A stretch of 64,000 bases of DNA from Metabacillus kandeliae (GTDB lineage: Bacteria; Bacillota; Bacilli; Bacillales; Bacillaceae): assembly GCF_021166585.1 (NCBI RefSeq), contig NZ_JAJOZE010000003.1, positions 1 through 64,000 of the forward strand, given 5' to 3'. Shown in pieces: positions 1 to 6,990 of the stretch. Under the pieces are notes generated by a model. That model was not told the origin of the DNA. It saw nothing but the letters and a program-made list of their open reading frames with translations, and ran no database searches. Position 1 is the stretch's first letter; every line of letters starts with the position of its first letter. Position numbers and translations under genes: made by a program.

Positions 1-17
1 CTGGAGTCAGGTTCTTT

Positions 18-449
18 TTATTTTACCTCGATCACAAAGCCGGCAGATGTATCCCCTCCGCTGCCCTCTTTCTTTTTCCAATAAGCAGATACCATATAAT
101 AATAAATGCCTCTTTCACTCGGGGCTTGAAAAGAGCCTTTTTTCAACGGAATATTTACTCCTTGCTCATCAGGAAATTGCTGAAGATACATCTTGAAAGG
201 CGCAGGCTTATAGTTGAACTTGATGGAAACAGGAGCATTTGGTGAAACAGCAGTTGGTTTTACTCCCCGCAAGAGTAGCTTTCCCCCAACGCTGTCTCTA
301 CAACCTGAGGCCCAGCAGGTGCTCCCCTGTCTGGCGGGAATATCGATAGTTTGAGAAGTGATAATCGGAAGGGGTGGATCATAATACATGTCGCAGGCAG
401 TAAACAAAGGGATCAGGACAAACAAGGCAAAGAAAGGGAACCGTTTGAT
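18..449 (-). CDS. putative lipoprotein of unknown function
   Basis: Small exported protein of about 143 residues with a short basic start, a hydrophobic stretch and the lipobox LFTAC, so probably lipid-anchored on the outer face of the membrane. The mature part has two Cys residues (in TCWASGCRD) that could pair. No family is recognised. The start is uncertain. The frame is open back to a TTG at 530, but that codon lies inside the fliT terminator. The best signal peptide begins Ile-Lys-Arg-Phe, an ATC codon at 449 with a GGGG tract 8 nt upstream and no ATG, GTG or TTG nearby. It lies just downstream of the fliDST terminator, so it is probably transcribed separately. Confidence 0.6.
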   Translation of the reverse strand: MKRFPFFALFVLIPLFTACDMYYDPPLPIITSQTIDIPARQGSTCWASGCRDSVGGKLLLRGVKPTAVSPNAPVSIKFNYKPAPFKMYLQQFPDEQGVNIPLKKGSFQAPSERGIYYYMVSAYWKKKEGSGGDTSAGFVIEVK

Positions 450-491
450 TGGAGAAACCCCTTTTTTCCAATATTTGTTTATAGTATGACA

Positions 492-526
492 TAAAAAAAC
501 CTTAAAAGACAATACATCTTTTAAGG
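492..526 (-). terminator. Rho-independent terminator after fliT
   Basis: On the minus strand CCTTAAAAGA and TCTTTTAAGG form a 10-bp stem followed by a run of seven T. It closes the flaG-fliD-fliS-fliT operon. Confidence 0.88.
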
Positions 527-877
527 TCAATTACGCTTATCATAAAACATCCCATCAATCGAAACTGACTGATAGGGGTTTACATATTTCACTGTATGAG
601 TCTTTGCTTTTTTCACATTCACAAGATCTTTTTGAATATCCTCTTTGATACTTGTCATTCTCTCGACAAGCTCTATGTTCCAAGAAGCAATCTGCTCAAG
701 CTGTTTTTCCTCAAGGGCAGAAAACGGCGCTGCCAGCTGGCGAAGAAAAGGCTCTCTCTCATCAAGCAAACTGTCGAGCTTTTGGATTAACTCTTCCCGC
801 ATTTCCTTAGAAACAGGCTCGCTGGCTTTAGTTAAAAGCTCCTTCGTCTTGTCAAAAATTGACTGAACAGCACTCAT
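527..877 (-). CDS. fliT: flagellar export chaperone FliT
   Basis: Helical protein of 116 residues at the end of the flaG-fliD-fliS operon, the normal place of fliT, which chaperones the filament cap protein FliD. The start is the ATG of MSAVQSIF at 877, because it overlaps the fliS stop as TAATG with a ribosome site in GGCGGAC; the frame is open further upstream but lacks that context. The sequence is Leu/Glu/Lys-rich with helix-forming pattern throughout (for example EEKQLEQIASW). FliT is poorly conserved, so the call rests on size, composition and position. Confidence 0.8.
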   Translation of the reverse strand: MSAVQSIFDKTKELLTKASEPVSKEMREELIQKLDSLLDEREPFLRQLAAPFSALEEKQLEQIASWNIELVERMTSIKEDIQKDLVNVKKAKTHTVKYVNPYQSVSIDGMFYDKRN

Positions 878-1278
878 TAAACTTGTCCGCCATTTCCAAA
901 CTGCTGCTTTCGGTTCAGTTGGACGACCTCTTTCCAAGTATCACGGAATTCAGTAACATAGCCTTCAACCTCTGAGAGAATTTCCAAATCATTTTTCAGG
1001 TTTACTTGAATAAGCTGATGGTTCATATATTCATAAAGCGCTATGAGGTTCTTAGAAACTTCCACGTCCATATTAAGAGTAACCATCAATTCCTGGATGA
1101 TCTTTTGTGCTTTGATTAAGTTTGTATTTTTATCTTGGATCTGATTCTGTTCAATCGCTGTGCGCGCCTGTTTTAAAAACTTCAGGCAGCCGTTATACAG
1201 CATCAAAGTCAGTTCACCAGGGGATGCAGTGGTCACAGAGTTTTGCTGATAGGCTTGATAGGGATTATTTATTGCCAT
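877..1278 (-). CDS. fliS: flagellin export chaperone FliS
   Basis: Cytoplasmic chaperone that binds the C-terminal region of flagellin and prevents early polymerisation. The 133 residues show the family opening NPYQAYQQNSV followed by SPGELTLMLYNGC, and the later MDVEVSKNLIALYEYM helix, all typical of FliS. Length is normal. It sits 14 nt after fliD and overlaps fliT. Its client tail is of special interest here, because the flagellin C-terminus is encoded twice around a group I intron. Confidence 0.95.
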   Translation of the reverse strand: MAINNPYQAYQQNSVTTASPGELTLMLYNGCLKFLKQARTAIEQNQIQDKNTNLIKAQKIIQELMVTLNMDVEVSKNLIALYEYMNHQLIQVNLKNDLEILSEVEGYVTEFRDTWKEVVQLNRKQQFGNGGQV

Positions 1279-1292
1279 TTTTCAATCTCCTC

Positions 1293-2822
1293 TTATTGTC
1301 CGCCGCCGAAATTGTTCATAATGTAGGCAGACTGCTGGTTAGCCTTGGAAATGGCCGTTTCCATAGCAGTGAATTGGCGGTAGTAGCGGTCTTCGACTTG
1401 GGTCATTCGGGCGTTGAAAGCTGTGATGCGGCTGTCGAGATCGTTTAAGTTTTTACCGATGGTGAACTTTTGGTTCGTCATCATGCTGTTGCCGGCTTTG
1501 CTTTCGACTTTTGTGATGGTGTCTTTGATGGATGCGCGCAGGCGTTTCCCAATACCGGATGTATCATCAGTTGTTCCGCTCGCATTGAAAAGCTGATAAA
1601 TCGCATTCGGATTCTCCTGAATCTTTTGACGCAACTTTGCTTCATCAATGACAAGCTTTCCCTTGTCCAAATAGTTAGGAGAAGTGGTAATTCCAATTTC
1701 AGAAAGCTGGTTATACCCTGTTACATTGGTTGAACTTTTAACCGGTGCATACATATTGTTCCGAAGACTGTTTAATCCGCTTGCTAAAAGACTATCATTT
1801 CGCAGCAAGCCGCTTTTTGCTTTTTCTTCCCATTGCTCCTGCTGCTTGTCTGAAAGGGATTCTCTTTGAACGTCTGTAAGCGGTGTATAGTCTTTATATC
1901 GGTCTTCAGATGTTTTGCCGTTAATTTTATCGATAGTGTCGTTGTATTTGGCAACGAATTTTGTGATGGTGTCCAGGATGCCGTCTACGTCTGTGGTACT
2001 TGAAACAGATACTGGCGCAGTTGTTAATTGTTTGAGTGTATATTCAACACCGTTAACGGAAAAAGTGTTTGAGGTTTTTTCCATCTGAAAGCCATTAAGT
2101 TTAACAACGGCGTTTGTTCCATCAGTACTTTTTAAAGTATCTTGACTTGTATCAAAACCAAGGCTTGCCATGACGTTTTTAGTGCTGGCATCAGATGTAG
2201 AAATAGAAGCTCCTTTTCCAGTTTGATTATTGGAAAAAACTACTCGCTCCGCATAAACCGGAATCGTTTTAGCAGCATCGTTTGGATCTGGCTGAGTCCC
2301 TACCTGAATGTTTTCCTTCATAGCAGAAACACCAAGAGAGCTGGAATTTATTTTCGAAATCACATTATCAATCGTATCTGTGGCACTGATCGAAATTTTA
2401 ACTGTTCTGGCAGCAGTAGCTCCCGGGTCCATTACGTTAAACGTTAAATCTGCTGCAGTGCCTGCTGTGAAAGTTGGAGCAGTATCAGAAACCCATGAAG
2501 CAGGTTTTGCAAGCTGGGATACCTCTACAGAAGAAGTGAAGTTGCTTGATGCACTGATTGCTTTTGCGGAAACACTGGCATCATTAGAACTTGTGACTGT
2601 TTTCTGTATAAATGAAGCCTGCCTGCCAATCCCATCAAAAATCGTCTGATCCAAGTCTTTCAGCAGCTTATTCATGTCACGGTAATCATCCCGCTGCCAT
2701 TCAAGCGTCTCCTTGTTTTGCTTCATCTTATCAAGAGGGATCCGCTCCGCCTTCATTAAATCGCTGACCATCTGATCAATATCCATGCCGCTCGCAAGTC
2801 CGCTAATGCGCATTGTAGTCAT
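1293..2822 (-). CDS. fliD: flagellar filament cap protein FliD (HAP2)
   Basis: Caps the growing filament and promotes insertion of flagellin. It has 509 residues. The N-terminal FliD domain is clear (MRISGLASGMDIDQMV, then LMKAERIPLDKM), as is the C-terminal helical domain ending in NQQSAYIMNNFGGGQ. The middle is Ser/Thr-rich and variable, as expected. Length is close to the Bacillus norm. It follows flaG by about 15 nt and precedes fliS, in the operon read from the sigma-D promoter at 3209-3234. Confidence 0.95.
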   Translation of the reverse strand: MTTMRISGLASGMDIDQMVSDLMKAERIPLDKMKQNKETLEWQRDDYRDMNKLLKDLDQTIFDGIGRQASFIQKTVTSSNDASVSAKAISASSNFTSSVEVSQLAKPASWVSDTAPTFTAGTAADLTFNVMDPGATAARTVKISISATDTIDNVISKINSSSLGVSAMKENIQVGTQPDPNDAAKTIPVYAERVVFSNNQTGKGASISTSDASTKNVMASLGFDTSQDTLKSTDGTNAVVKLNGFQMEKTSNTFSVNGVEYTLKQLTTAPVSVSSTTDVDGILDTITKFVAKYNDTIDKINGKTSEDRYKDYTPLTDVQRESLSDKQQEQWEEKAKSGLLRNDSLLASGLNSLRNNMYAPVKSSTNVTGYNQLSEIGITTSPNYLDKGKLVIDEAKLRQKIQENPNAIYQLFNASGTTDDTSGIGKRLRASIKDTITKVESKAGNSMMTNQKFTIGKNLNDLDSRITAFNARMTQVEDRYYRQFTAMETAISKANQQSAYIMNNFGGGQ

Positions 2823-2837
2823 ACTGCTTCACCGTCC

Positions 2838-3176
2838 TCAGATTTTTTTATCCATTAATAAACCTATAAAATCATTCATTGCCGCGTAAGTATCAAGCAG
2901 CCTTTTCGAAGGAATCTCTTTCACTACCTCATTGGTTTGATCATCTACTACAGTTACATAATATTCGTCTAACTTCTCGTGAAGTTTAAATTGCAGGTGG
3001 GTATTGCCGGATTGCACAAAATCGTTCATTCCGTGGATTGCTTTTTCCAGCTGTTCCTTTGTAATTTGCGTCTCAGCATTCTCTTGAACTACCGGAATGA
3101 GATGATCCTGTTTTGTTTTATTTTCGGTTTCTTGGGTGTGAGGAACATGCTGTGCAGATATAGTATTAATGGACAT
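2838..3176 (-). CDS. flaG: FlaG family flagellar protein
   Basis: Protein of 112 residues with the FlaG domain in its C-terminal half (HLQFKLHEKLDEYYVTVVD, then EVVKEIPSKRLLD). FlaG proteins influence filament length; their exact role in Bacillus (YvyC) is unclear. The start is the ATG at 3176, 8 nt after GAGGAG; an in-frame GTG three codons earlier abuts the ribosome site. It is the first gene of the flaG-fliD-fliS-fliT operon and is directly preceded by a strong sigma-D promoter. Confidence 0.9.
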   Translation of the reverse strand: MSINTISAQHVPHTQETENKTKQDHLIPVVQENAETQITKEQLEKAIHGMNDFVQSGNTHLQFKLHEKLDEYYVTVVDDQTNEVVKEIPSKRLLDTYAAMNDFIGLLMDKKI

Positions 3177-3208
3177 GTGAAACACTCCTCATTTGTTCTC
3201 TACTCGTT

Positions 3209-3234
3209 ATATCGGCTTCAGTGAAAAATATTTA
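3209..3234 (-). promoter_or_regulatory. sigma-D promoter of flaG-fliDST
   Basis: On the minus strand TAAA is separated by 14 nt from GCCGATAT, an exact match to the sigma-D (sigma-28) flagellar consensus. It lies about 30 bp before the flaG ribosome site. Confidence 0.85.
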
Positions 3235-3294
3235 ATAGCTACTCACCGAAACGAAACATTTGTTCTTACATAATGACAATTGGGGGGAATTTAC

Positions 3295-3486
3295 ATGAAT
3301 AATTTTCTAGAGCTTTCTAGTTTGGAGAAAAATATTCGATTAGCCCGTATTGTAGGAGATGGAGATATCACTAAACTCTACAAGGATTCCAGTAGGCAAG
3401 ATCGAAGTTACAGGGAGCCTTACGGTCTTTTGCAACAGGATAAATTTTCGACAGTTCACTATCTTTATTCGAATCAGTTTCTGTAA
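3295..3486 (+). CDS. small hypothetical protein
   Basis: Possible 63-residue protein starting MNNFLELSSLEKN, with a GGGGGG ribosome site 7-8 nt before the ATG. It is charged, has no signal peptide or membrane segment, and resembles no family I know. It is on the strand opposite to its flagellar neighbours, between the flaG promoter and an accessory gene. The ribosome site is the main support; it may not be a gene. Confidence 0.35.
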   Translation: MNNFLELSSLEKNIRLARIVGDGDITKLYKDSSRQDRSYREPYGLLQQDKFSTVHYLYSNQFL

Positions 3487-3768
3487 GTTTCAATGTTCTT
3501 GATTGAGGACGAATTGGACATACCGATCAGCCCATTAGTATCTAGTTCTTCCCCTTCCGTTGGAACAGCATCTATGTCATCTAGCAATTTCATAAGTCTT
3601 CCTTTCGGTGACCATGTAATGGTTGGCACTTAGCACAAATGGGTAACCTAACTCCTCGAAAGGAATTAGGGCTTAAGATTAGCTTAAACATTATAATAAT
3701 ATATTCTTATTTTGCTATTTGTTTCATAGGTCTTCAATCTCTTATTACAAACCAAGCAATTCCATGTA
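3487..3768. other. intergenic stretch, little recognised
   Basis: About 280 bp between a small plus-strand frame and the accessory gene at 3769. A 39-codon minus-strand frame (3474-3593, starting MKLLDDID) has AGGAAG just upstream but overlaps the plus-strand frame end; I do not trust it. The stretch is AT-rich near 3660-3760 and shows no clear terminator or promoter. Confidence 0.3.
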
Positions 3769-4389
3769 TTATTTAAGGTATAAATTTGGACCATATTGGT
3801 CATCTGGGTAAGGCAGTCTGGCTAGATGATACATTAAAAAAGCTAAATATTTTTTTGTATGGGATTTAAACTCAGCAAAAGTACCAATTTCTCTACTTCT
3901 AAAAGCATGAATAGCATTTCTCCTCTGCTGCATAAATAAAACCCAATCGTCAAATTCTGAAGCAGATTCCCTATCTTTCCAAACTTTATCTCTAAAATAT
4001 TGGCGAAGTTTTTCAAATGAAATCTCGTCAGGCTGTAAAACATCTCCTCTTCTGGTCTTAAAATTCGTGGAGTCATCCAGATAATCATTTAAATATACGG
4101 AAAGAAACAGCTTTATAGTTCCCTCTACCAAAGTACCGAGATTTGCCCAAGCAAGTATTAAATCTCCATTTTCCGCTTCAAAACAAGAGCATTCATTCCA
4201 CTTCTTCATTGAATGAGACAACGATACTTGCCAATCCAATCTTGACTTACTTAAAAAATTTGATACTTCCATTGGTGCCCATCCTAATGCGTCTGACCAG
4301 AAATCTCTAGCATGTTTATTGAGCTCAATAATTTTATCAACTACTTCTAAATACGCTAATTGGTTTAATTTCGAAATTGGAATCTTCAT
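3769..4389 (-). CDS. hypothetical protein, possibly HEPN-like
   Basis: Soluble protein of 206 residues with no signal peptide. It is not a flagellar gene by sequence, and it lies between fliD-flaG and hag, where B. subtilis has no such gene. Near residue 172 is RRNAIH, which fits the R-x4-H pattern of HEPN ribonuclease-type domains, in a mostly helical context (YFRDKVWKDRESASEFDDWV before it). The motif alone is weak evidence, so a HEPN assignment is a suggestion. It is read in the direction of the flagellin transcript and starts after its terminator, with a weak ribosome site. Confidence 0.6.
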   Translation of the reverse strand: MKIPISKLNQLAYLEVVDKIIELNKHARDFWSDALGWAPMEVSNFLSKSRLDWQVSLSHSMKKWNECSCFEAENGDLILAWANLGTLVEGTIKLFLSVYLNDYLDDSTNFKTRRGDVLQPDEISFEKLRQYFRDKVWKDRESASEFDDWVLFMQQRRNAIHAFRSREIGTFAEFKSHTKKYLAFLMYHLARLPYPDDQYGPNLYLK

Positions 4390-4444
4390 AATTCCTCCTG
4401 TTTTTGACTATTATATATCTTTAATCATCATTTTTTTCAAATAG

Positions 4445-4484
4445 AGAAAAAAGAGACCCTAGTATATGAACTAGAGTCCCTCTC
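4445..4484 (-). terminator. terminator of the flagellin transcript
   Basis: On the minus strand an imperfect stem (arms GACTCTAGT and ACTAGGGTC) is followed by TTTTTTC. It lies just after the second flagellin stop at 4498, which suggests that the mRNA normally runs through the intron and second exon to this point. Confidence 0.75.
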
Positions 4485-4497
4485 AAATAATCTAAAA

Positions 4498-4542
4498 TTA
4501 ACGAAGAAGTTGTAAAACTCCTTGTGGTTGTTGGTTCGCTTG
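4498..4542 (-). CDS. hag: second flagellin C-terminus (exon 2 of hag)
   Basis: Reading CAA GCG AAC onward gives QANQQPQGVLQLLR and a stop, the classical Bacillus flagellin C-terminus. It has no start codon or ribosome site and cannot be a gene alone. It follows the P9 hairpin of the group I intron, as a 3' exon should. If the intron ends at the G at 4543 and exon 1 ends at the GCT codon (4916), splicing gives a 426-residue flagellin ending MLAQANQQPQGVLQLLR. Two other in-frame 3' sites exist, after the G at 4537 and the G at 4548. It is probably an exon rather than a dead remnant, since it is undamaged and followed by its own terminator. Confidence 0.75.
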   Translation of the reverse strand, partial: QANQQPQGVLQLLR

Positions 4543-4897
4543 CTTTGCGACTGTATCTTTCGACTACAGAATAGACTATATCTTCATCCATGTTTTTCAT
4601 GGAGCTGGGCACTTCGAACAGCTTTTGCTGCCCTACGAGATTCATAGTCATAGCTTTCGCCTTAGACCGTACTTCTCTAGTCGTTGAACCTTCTCCAGAG
4701 TTTCCTCACAGGAGCTTGGCTGCTGATTATCCATTGTTTCACCTTCATCATTTTCAGACCATCACGCTTACCGTTTCCAGTTACGTTGTGGTTGATGGAG
4801 CTTTAGGAAGTTCCAGCAATTCACCCAGTTATACTCTTATCCATTGCTAGATAAGACGCCCTTCGAATATTTACCTTAGAAGTTGTAAAACTCCTTG
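4543..4897 (-). ncRNA. group I self-splicing intron in flagellin gene
   Basis: ORF-less intron of about 355 nt; the ends are approximate. Core helices on the minus strand: P2 CUUAUC/GAUAAG (4855-4836), P3 CUGGG (4828-4824) with CCCAG (4609-4605), P4 UUGCUG (4819-4814) with CAGCAG (4725-4720), P6 around CUCC/GGAG (4714-4693), P7 GACUA (4682-4678) with UAGUC (4578-4574), P8 CCAUG/CAUGG (4602-4588), P9 CUGUA/UACAG (4569-4551). The R and S segments (UUCAACGACUAGA and AGAUAUAGUC) closely resemble those of phage group IA introns. About 68 nt between P7 and P3 would hold P7.1/P7.2, so subgroup IA is likely. The best U.G-type P1 pairs GCACCU (4903-4898) with GGGCGU (4861-4856), with one A.C pair, above an extension UUUAC/GUAAA that contains the hag stop codon. 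Confidence 0.9.
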
Positions 4898-6151
4898 AGG
4901 TGCGCTATTCGCTTGAGCCAACATTGCTTGTGCTGCTTGAGAAAGAATTGAATTCTTAGTTTGGTTCATCATTTCTTTCGCCATATCTACGTCACGGATA
5001 CGAGATTCCGCAGCAGTTAGGTTTTCAGAAGATGTGTTTAAGTTGTTGATGGTGTGCTCTAAGCGGTTTTGATAAGCACCCAATTTTGAACGTTCACCAG
5101 ATACAGCTTTAATTGAGTCATCAATTGCATCAATTGCTGCTGATGCATTAGCAGCAGTAGAAACATCTAAAGCTCCAAAAACTGCGTTATCATCAGTACC
5201 GTTAGTTACAGCATTATTTACGAAGACCGCTGTCTTCCCTGAATCCGTTGATACTGTTCCTGTACCAGAAAGCTTCATACCATTAGCTTGTGCATCCGCT
5301 CGCATATCTTTAATATCAACAACAAATGTTTGACCACCATTTGCACCAATTTGCATTGTTAGTTTTCCATCTGTACCTTCAGCACCTGTACCAGTATTTG
5401 TTAAAGTAACACCACCAGAAGCTGAATCAATTGTTGCAGTTAAAGCAGTAGCAGATTCAAATCCTTCTTTTTGAGTAAATGTCAAGGTACCTGTGTTAGT
5501 TGTTACATCATACTTATCTGATAACGAACTATTTTGAAGCGCTCTAGCTAAATTCTCCGCTTGAGCAGTTGCATCTGCTCCAGCTTCTAGTTCATTTTTT
5601 GTATAATCAGCAGCTCCAGCTGCTTTTACTGTAAATTTCACACCATCAACATTAAAACTTTCACCAGCAACTAATGCTGTTCCAATAGCAAGTGTGTCTG
5701 TTCCTTTAGTTCCAGCAACACCAGTACCTCCACTACTACCATTTAATAGTTTACGAGTATTGAACTCAGTAGTATTACCAATTCGGTTAACTTCAGAAGT
5801 TAATTGATTAATTTCTTTTTGAATCTCAGTACGGTCTGCACCTACGTTTGTATCATTAGCTGCCTGGGTAGCTAATTCTCGCATGCGTTGAAGAATATCA
5901 TGAGTTTCATTTAATGCACCTTCAGCAGTTTGTACTAAAGAAATCGCATCTTGAGAGTTTTTAGATGCTTGGTCTAATCCACGAATTTGTCCACGCATTT
6001 TTTCAGAAATCGCAAGACCTGCTGCATCATCACCTGCACGATTGATACGAAGACCTGAAGATAGCTTCTCCATTGATTTAGATTGCCCTGTTGATGCAGT
6101 ATTCAACTGACGGTAAGTATTAAGTGCCGCAATATTGTGATTAATTCTCAT
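4871..6151 (-). CDS. hag: flagellin (unspliced form complete)
   Basis: Filament subunit of 426 residues. The conserved N-terminal helices begin MRINHNIAALNTYRQLN and continue with GLRINRAGDDAAGLAISEKM; the C-terminal helix is typical (NLTAAESRIRDVDMAKEMM) and ends ANSAPQGVLQLLR. The middle, about residues 145-340, is the variable surface domain rich in Gly, Thr and Ala. The last 15 codons before the stop have a second version downstream, separated by a group I intron, so the mRNA can end the protein in two ways (SAP or QQP before QGVLQLLR). It is transcribed from a sigma-D promoter about 100 bp upstream. csrA and fliW, the translational control pair for flagellin, are the next genes upstream. 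Confidence 0.95.
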   Translation of the reverse strand: MRINHNIAALNTYRQLNTASTGQSKSMEKLSSGLRINRAGDDAAGLAISEKMRGQIRGLDQASKNSQDAISLVQTAEGALNETHDILQRMRELATQAANDTNVGADRTEIQKEINQLTSEVNRIGNTTEFNTRKLLNGSSGGTGVAGTKGTDTLAIGTALVAGESFNVDGVKFTVKAAGAADYTKNELEAGADATAQAENLARALQNSSLSDKYDVTTNTGTLTFTQKEGFESATALTATIDSASGGVTLTNTGTGAEGTDGKLTMQIGANGGQTFVVDIKDMRADAQANGMKLSGTGTVSTDSGKTAVFVNNAVTNGTDDNAVFGALDVSTAANASAAIDAIDDSIKAVSGERSKLGAYQNRLEHTINNLNTSSENLTAAESRIRDVDMAKEMMNQTKNSILSQAAQAMLAQANSAPQGVLQLLR

Positions 6152-6248
6152 TATTAATTTCCTCCTTGAGTTTCGTTTTCACATCCATGTGAATTTGCAA
6201 GTCAGCTTCCAAAGTCGGCCGCCTTTTCAGCTGCTTGCTACACTTCTT

Positions 6249-6275
6249 ATATCGACAGGAAGTTCTTTCCGTTTA
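6249..6275 (-). promoter_or_regulatory. sigma-D promoter of hag
   Basis: On the minus strand TAAA, 15 nt, then GTCGATAT, one base from the sigma-D -10 consensus. It leaves a leader of roughly 90 nt before the hag ATG, long enough for CsrA sites; GGA motifs are present near the ribosome site (TCAAGGAGGAAAT). Confidence 0.85.
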
Positions 6276-6302
6276 ATAGATTTTAGAAAAAAATAAAAAC
6301 AT

Positions 6303-6312
6303 CAAACGTTTG
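6303..6312. promoter_or_regulatory. palindrome CAAACGTTTG near hag promoter
   Basis: Perfect 10-bp palindrome within ATCAAACGTTTGTTTAAGA. The same 19 bases occur again at 14955-14973 upstream of degV. It lies about 28 bp upstream of the hag -35 element. It could be an operator; no regulator is identified. Confidence 0.4.
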
Positions 6313-6321
6313 TTTAAGATT

Positions 6322-6540
6322 TTAGAGATTTTTCAGCTGGTTTAAAAGATCTACAGAGATAGAGGCTGCGCTGCTGTTTTCTTCTTGGATGGAAAGGTAG
6401 ATTTCTTTGCGGTGGATGTCGACGTGCTTTGGTGCTTCAATGCCGAGTTTAATTTGGTCGCCTTGGATGGCCACGATTTTAATTTCGATGTCATCACCGA
6501 TTTTAATGGACTCGTTTAGTTTTCTTGTCAGTACCAGCAT
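6322..6540 (-). CDS. csrA: translational regulator CsrA
   Basis: RNA-binding protein of 72 residues starting [16 protein letters not shown], with the family core [19 protein letters not shown]. In B. subtilis it binds the hag leader and blocks translation until FliW removes it. Length and sequence are typical. It follows fliW by 11 nt and precedes hag, the conserved order. With a catalytic intron at the end of the hag RNA, CsrA control of ribosome loading could also influence splicing; that is inference. Confidence 0.96.
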   Translation of the reverse strand: MLVLTRKLNESIKIGDDIEIKIVAIQGDQIKLGIEAPKHVDIHRKEIYLSIQEENSSAASISVDLLNQLKNL

Positions 6541-6551
6541 GCTTCCACCTC

Positions 6552-6968
6552 CTAGTAAAGCTTGTGTTTCGTTTTGTATGCTGGGTCATTTAAGATGACC
6601 TGTTTGGCCAAGCTGTTCTTTTCGTTTACGATAATCGGCGCTTGCAAATTCGCTGTGGAATCCTCGAATTTGTCCTGCAGGGTTAAAATGACCATTACCT
6701 GTACATCTTCCGGCTTTTCTATTTTCAGCTTTTCAGCTGTATTGTCATCCAAGTTAAATTCATATTCTTTGAAAAAGGTAAACGGACTTGTGACGACAAA
6801 GGCCAGTTCACTAGTGGTGATAGATTGTAAAATTAAAAAGTGAGATCCTTCTTCCAAGGGCAGAACCACGAATTGCTTTTCATCTAAAAACCCTGGTATC
6901 CCGCTCTCAAACTGCAAGATTTGAGCCTCGTTAATTTCAATCTCACCATGATATTTTGTTTTCAGCAT
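6552..6968 (-). CDS. fliW: flagellar assembly factor FliW
   Basis: Binds flagellin or CsrA alternately, so it couples flagellin secretion to hag translation. It has 138 residues from [12 protein letters not shown], with the family motif [19 protein letters not shown]. The start is the ATG at 6968 with AAAGGTG 7 nt upstream; the frame stays open into yviE but the extra residues are not FliW-like. It lies between yviE and csrA, as in B. subtilis. Confidence 0.94.
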   Translation of the reverse strand: MLKTKYHGEIEINEAQILQFESGIPGFLDEKQFVVLPLEEGSHFLILQSITTSELAFVVTSPFTFFKEYEFNLDDNTAEKLKIEKPEDVQVMVILTLQDKFEDSTANLQAPIIVNEKNSLAKQVILNDPAYKTKHKLY

Positions 6969-6990
6969 GCTGTCACACCTTTCCCGTCCA

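Noticed and set aside
3474-3593. 39-codon minus-strand frame
   Set aside because: Ribosome site too close to the ATG, overlaps another small frame, and shows no recognisable features.
4498-4560. Flagellin pseudogene remnant (like a yvzB fragment)
   Set aside because: The fragment is undamaged, has its own terminator and directly follows P9 of an intact group I core, so an exon is the simpler reading. A remnant remains possible if splicing fails.
4421-4651. 76-codon minus-strand frame across the intron 3' part
   Set aside because: It runs through the P7-P9 core in another frame than flagellin, has no ribosome site, and is explained by the intron.
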